DNA of 64,000 nt from contig NZ_CP049199.1 of assembly GCF_011045195.1 (NCBI RefSeq), positions 868,001 to 932,000 on the forward strand. Reading direction: 5' to 3'. Below the pieces are notes generated by a model. That model was not told the DNA's origin. It was given only the letters and a program-made list of their open reading frames with translations, and searched no databases. Positions 61,392-64,000 of this stretch are shown here, piece after piece. Numbering within the stretch: position 1 is the first letter of the stretch; each line of letters opens with the position of its first letter. The position numbers and the translations under genes are program-made. Source of the stretch: Caulobacter soli (GTDB taxonomy: Bacteria; Pseudomonadota; Alphaproteobacteria; Caulobacterales; Caulobacteraceae).

Positions 61392-61548
61392 GCTTCTCGT
61401 GTGGAGATGGCCGGGAGGCAATTTCGGCCCAATAAGCATTAGAATAACATAGATGACGGAATCTGTAAAAATTGGTGAGTAGATAAAATTCGTCTCAAAT
61501 TGTATCGAAAATTAGCAGGACTTAAGAATCGCGTTCTACAATATCGCC

Positions 61549-62265
61549 ATGGCAGATGTGGATTCATCTAAGGGGAAAAATTCTATCGACCTGCGCTCCA
61601 ACGACGAAATTAACACCGGAGCGCAGGTCGATGCGTCCACATTCGTGGACGCGAAAGCGTTTGGGAATGCGATCCCGTTGCGTGTTCCGTTCTGGAAGGC
61701 TGCCGCCATCGAGGCCAAGGCCGAACAGGTGCAAAATCTCGACAACGCCGGAATGACCATCAAGAATGGTCCGGTCGGCCAGAAGACCCGCGAACAGCTC
61801 CAAGCCGAGCGGGATGAGGAAAGCGCCGACCAGTTCCGCCAGCTGATCGCTTTCGTCACCGAGGAAGAACGACTGCGCGAAGAATGGATGCGCACCAAGT
61901 CATCCATCGGCGGTGTGGAAATGACAGGCCGGGAATGGGCCGAATTCGCTGATCGCCTGCGCAATGACGAACAACTTCGGGAGAAAATCATCACCGCCTT
62001 CAAGGCGCAGGGCATGAGCGATGCTGAAGCCAACCGCCGCTATGAACGCGTGGCTGATGTGTCCGAGGCGATGGGCGTTCCGCCGTCAGAGCGCACCGAG
62101 GAACAGACATCGCTGATCGAGAAATCGAAAAACGATCCATCGCTGACGAGTGACATGAAGACGGCGCATGACGCATTCGAGATGCTCTCCGCGCCAAAGG
62201 CGGATGTTCCTCAAAAGGTTAGTCCTTCACTCGCGGTCGCGGCACTGGACGGTCCGGGGTTCTAG
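61549..62265 (+). CDS. Hydrophilic island protein of unknown function
   Basis: The 238-residue protein is highly charged and helical, with no signal peptide, membrane helix or catalytic motif that I can see. A conserved-looking core is WEMTGREW-like (VEMTGREWAEFADRLRNDEQ, then MSDAEANRRYERVADVSEAM). The family is unrecognised. An ATG preceded by a weak ribosome site starts it. Its stop lies directly next to the convergent gene. Confidence 0.7.
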   Translation: MADVDSSKGKNSIDLRSNDEINTGAQVDASTFVDAKAFGNAIPLRVPFWKAAAIEAKAEQVQNLDNAGMTIKNGPVGQKTREQLQAERDEESADQFRQLIAFVTEEERLREEWMRTKSSIGGVEMTGREWAEFADRLRNDEQLREKIITAFKAQGMSDAEANRRYERVADVSEAMGVPPSERTEEQTSLIEKSKNDPSLTSDMKTAHDAFEMLSAPKADVPQKVSPSLAVAALDGPGF

Positions 62266-62907
62266 CTACCGCTTCAACGGCTCTGCGTAGGGCGTGATCG
62301 CCACCTTTGAATAGGCCCACAGCATATAGTTCGCCCCTTCGTCCGTCGTTGCTGTCAGAATGCCAGCACTTTCGCGGCTATCGACCGTCACTAGTAGCAA
62401 CTGATCATCGCGCACACTCCCCCGGCTCTTCGCGGTGCCTATCGCTTTGAACAGGACGCGCTGGCCGTGGCTTTCGAGGTTCTTCAACGCCGTGCTGTGA
62501 AGGTGGCAAGCGCCTTGCCAGCCAAGCTTTTGCCCAGCGCATTGCTCATCCACGCGCGCGGTGTCTTCAACATGGAGCGCCCATGTAGGGATGCCCGGCT
62601 TGGTCACATCACCGATGCGGATATCCCGATAGACTGACTGGACGCAGACCCATCCGGCCTTTTCGCCGAGCGGAAGATCAGTGACGACCATGTAGCCTTT
62701 CGATCCGTCCGCGTTGGACGTGAATGCAAGTGCTGTCGGAATCCCGGCCCCGCTGCGATTGCCGATGATGATGGTGTTCTGGCCTTCCGCCGCCAGTGTC
62801 GCCCGCATATTGGCCGCAGGTCCACATTGGTCCATCTCAAGCGCCAGCACGGGAGATGCGGCGCACAGAATCCCGCCGCAGAGCCACAACAATAGCTTGG
62901 TCTTCAT
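62266..62907 (-). CDS. Predicted periplasmic protein of unknown function
   Basis: The 213-residue protein has a signal peptide (MKTKLLLWLCGGILCAASPV, cleavage after ALA) and at least four cysteines in the mature part. I do not recognise the family. The in-frame stretch upstream of the ATG at 62907 looks non-coding. A periplasmic protein is unusual cargo for a small integrative island. Confidence 0.75.
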   Translation of the reverse strand: MKTKLLLWLCGGILCAASPVLALEMDQCGPAANMRATLAAEGQNTIIIGNRSGAGIPTALAFTSNADGSKGYMVVTDLPLGEKAGWVCVQSVYRDIRIGDVTKPGIPTWALHVEDTARVDEQCAGQKLGWQGACHLHSTALKNLESHGQRVLFKAIGTAKSRGSVRDDQLLLVTVDSRESAGILTATTDEGANYMLWAYSKVAITPYAEPLKR

Positions 62908-63096
62908 TAGGTTCTCGCGAGATTTTTCCGTCGCGATAACCGTCCTTTTTGCGATTAGCTCAGCGTTGAGTGAAATCGAGAACTTTGCTATGCTGGGCTC
63001 GTGATTTTGGCAGGTCCCCCCAGCCAAAGTCACAACTTCCACCGCCTTCGCGGAGCCGTCGCAGAAGCCACCCTTTTTGCAGCGACAGTTCCGCCA

Positions 63097-63693
63097 ATGC
63101 GGATCGGATACGCCAGAGTTTCGACGGAAGATCAGACAACCGACCTTCAGCTTGATGCGCTGAAGGCGGCGGGTTGCCATCCCATCTTTCAGGACACGAT
63201 CAGTGGAGCTTCACGCAAACGCGCCGGGCTTGAGCAAGCACTCGCCACCATCAAGCCGGGCGGCAGGCTTGTGGTTTGGAAGCTCGACCGCTTAGGGAGG
63301 GATTTCCGCGACCTCAACGATATAGCCGATGAACTTCACGCCCGGGGCGCACACTTTATTTCCCTGACCGAAGGTATCGACACCAGTTCACCTGTGGGCG
63401 AGGTCATTTTCCGCCTTCTAAGTGTGTTCGCCGACTTTGAACGGGGAGTGATAATCGAAAGGACACGAGCGGGTCTTCGCGCTGCCCGTGCTCGTGGTGT
63501 TCGGTTGGGACGGCGGCCAAAACTCACGCCCGAACAGGTTGCTGAAGCAAGTGCCATGTTAGCTGGCAAGGCAAGTGCTGAAGAAGTCGCTCAGCAATTC
63601 GGAGTCGACCGCTCAACCGTCTATCGCCTTAAATCGCGGCGGATATCGGATATTACATTTCGCGATGAAGAACCTGCCAGCCAAATGCTCTAG
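63097..63693 (+). CDS. Small serine recombinase (resolvase/invertase)
   Basis: The 198-residue protein has the resolvase catalytic domain (S9 in IGYARVSTEDQ, then RLVVWKLDRLGRDFRDL, and ADFERGVIIERTRAGL) and a C-terminal helix-turn-helix (SAEEVAQQFGVDRSTVYRLK). It could resolve transposon cointegrates or invert a segment; no res or inversion repeats are visible. It is separate from the large integrase. Confidence 0.93.
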   Translation: MRIGYARVSTEDQTTDLQLDALKAAGCHPIFQDTISGASRKRAGLEQALATIKPGGRLVVWKLDRLGRDFRDLNDIADELHARGAHFISLTEGIDTSSPVGEVIFRLLSVFADFERGVIIERTRAGLRAARARGVRLGRRPKLTPEQVAEASAMLAGKASAEEVAQQFGVDRSTVYRLKSRRISDITFRDEEPASQML

Positions 63694-64000
63694 GTCACGA
63701 GTTCCACGCTCAGCACGGCATCAACGTCCGCCATATGCTGCTCAAGCAGCGCCAGCGTGGAACGCGGATCAAGTTCCGGCGGACGATAGATGCCGCTCGG
63801 ATAACGGAAGCTCTGGGCGTAGTGCGGACCGTGAAGTTCTTCGATCAGTTCGGCCATCTCCGAGCGCTCGGGTAGGCCCATGGCAACGGCACGGTGATAG
63901 CAGGAATCCAGATTATGCCCGCCCATGATCAATCGCTCTGCGTCCCAACCGCCATGAGCGAGAACAGCTTTAAGCGATAGCTCGAATGCGTGAGCGATCA
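63690..64000 (-). CDS. Partial protein, possibly HEPN-domain
   Basis: The frame is open to the window edge, so the start is missing; the visible part is 103 residues. The stretch AHAFELSLKAVLAHGGWDAE, followed by GGHNLDSCYHRAVAMGL, resembles the helical HEPN pattern (LxLKxxL, then GH-N-L). The RxxxxxH nuclease motif is not in the visible part. It overlaps the resolvase stop by 4 bases. HEPN proteins are common toxins and defence proteins, but the assignment is tentative. Confidence 0.5.
   Translation of the reverse strand, partial: IAHAFELSLKAVLAHGGWDAERLIMGGHNLDSCYHRAVAMGLPERSEMAELIEELHGPHYAQSFRYPSGIYRPPELDPRSTLALLEQHMADVDAVLSVELVT

Larger units (their letters stand above)
58606..64000. mobile_element. 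Integrative island at tRNA-Val, right end outside the window
   Basis: From the tRNA onward, base composition drops and coding style changes. The region holds a large serine integrase, a toxin-antitoxin pair, a small serine resolvase and unknown genes, with few relatives of core genes. The left border is the tRNA 3' end. No matching right attachment repeat is visible before base 64000. Confidence 0.8.

Noticed and set aside
1..64000. CRISPR array
   Set aside because: No regularly spaced short direct repeats with unique spacers were seen; the repeats present are REP palindromes.
58606..64000. Right attachment site of the island
   Set aside because: I looked for a second copy of the tRNA-Val 3' end and did not find one in the window.

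Overview
The window is a high-GC chromosome segment that reads like a Caulobacter or close Caulobacteraceae genome. The pointers are a near-canonical CpdR cell-cycle regulator, a PraR-type XRE regulator, an ethylmalonyl-CoA mutase, a TadE/TadG pair, LytTR-DUF2306 and ECF42-DGPF gene pairs, alpha-proteobacterial codon use, and several families of GC-rich REP palindromes between genes. This assignment is inference; there is no rRNA to fix the species.

Layout. 1-6.4 kb: fatty-acid metabolism (bifunctional enoyl-CoA hydratase/3-hydroxyacyl-CoA dehydrogenase, acyl-CoA ligase), a DegT-like protein without its PLP lysine, and an adenine/adenosine deaminase bracketed by two copies of a 106-bp REP element. 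6.4-22 kb: pirin, a secreted zinc phospholipase/nuclease-like protein, an AsnC regulator divergent from a fused indolepyruvate oxidoreductase, a TetR-GH1 glucosidase pair with a clear operator, a ParDE module coupled to an L-2-hydroxyglutarate oxidase-like gene, a sugar dehydrogenase lipoprotein and a GT4 glycosyltransferase, then tRNA-Met. 22-25 kb: an ECF42 sigma factor with its DGPF partner and a target operon, both behind the same promoter motif. 25-29 kb: a regulator joining a Phd/YefM antitoxin head to PAS domains, divergent from tadE-tadG. 29-40 kb: a glucokinase-like gene carrying an operator-like palindrome, PilZ, a phosphoesterase with a duplicated N-terminal domain, PraR-like XRE, a diverged LuxI homologue, a DUF962 pseudogene, ecm, MFS, an extensin-like enzyme and SDR. 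40-52 kb: hybrid histidine kinase, LytTR/DUF2306, an NsrR-controlled globin pair (trHb3-DUF1971 fusion and Hmp), an aminotransferase, an EmrB/EmrA-type efflux pair and GlsB. 52-58.5 kb: GGDEF-EAL protein, typA, a putative small RNA, an N-formylglutamate amidohydrolase and cpdR.

58.5-64 kb: a mobile island of visibly lower GC starts at the 3' end of tRNA-Val. It carries a large serine integrase, a HigBA-type toxin-antitoxin pair, several unknown genes, a small serine resolvase and, cut by the window edge, a possible HEPN protein. The right end of the island is not in the window.

Best candidates for something undescribed are the Phd-PAS regulator with two related 20-bp palindromes between it and tadEG, the ECF42 promoter pair, the orphan small RNA at 56.8 kb, the LacI-type palindrome inside the glucokinase-like gene, and the integrase frame that runs through the tRNA into cpdR antisense.
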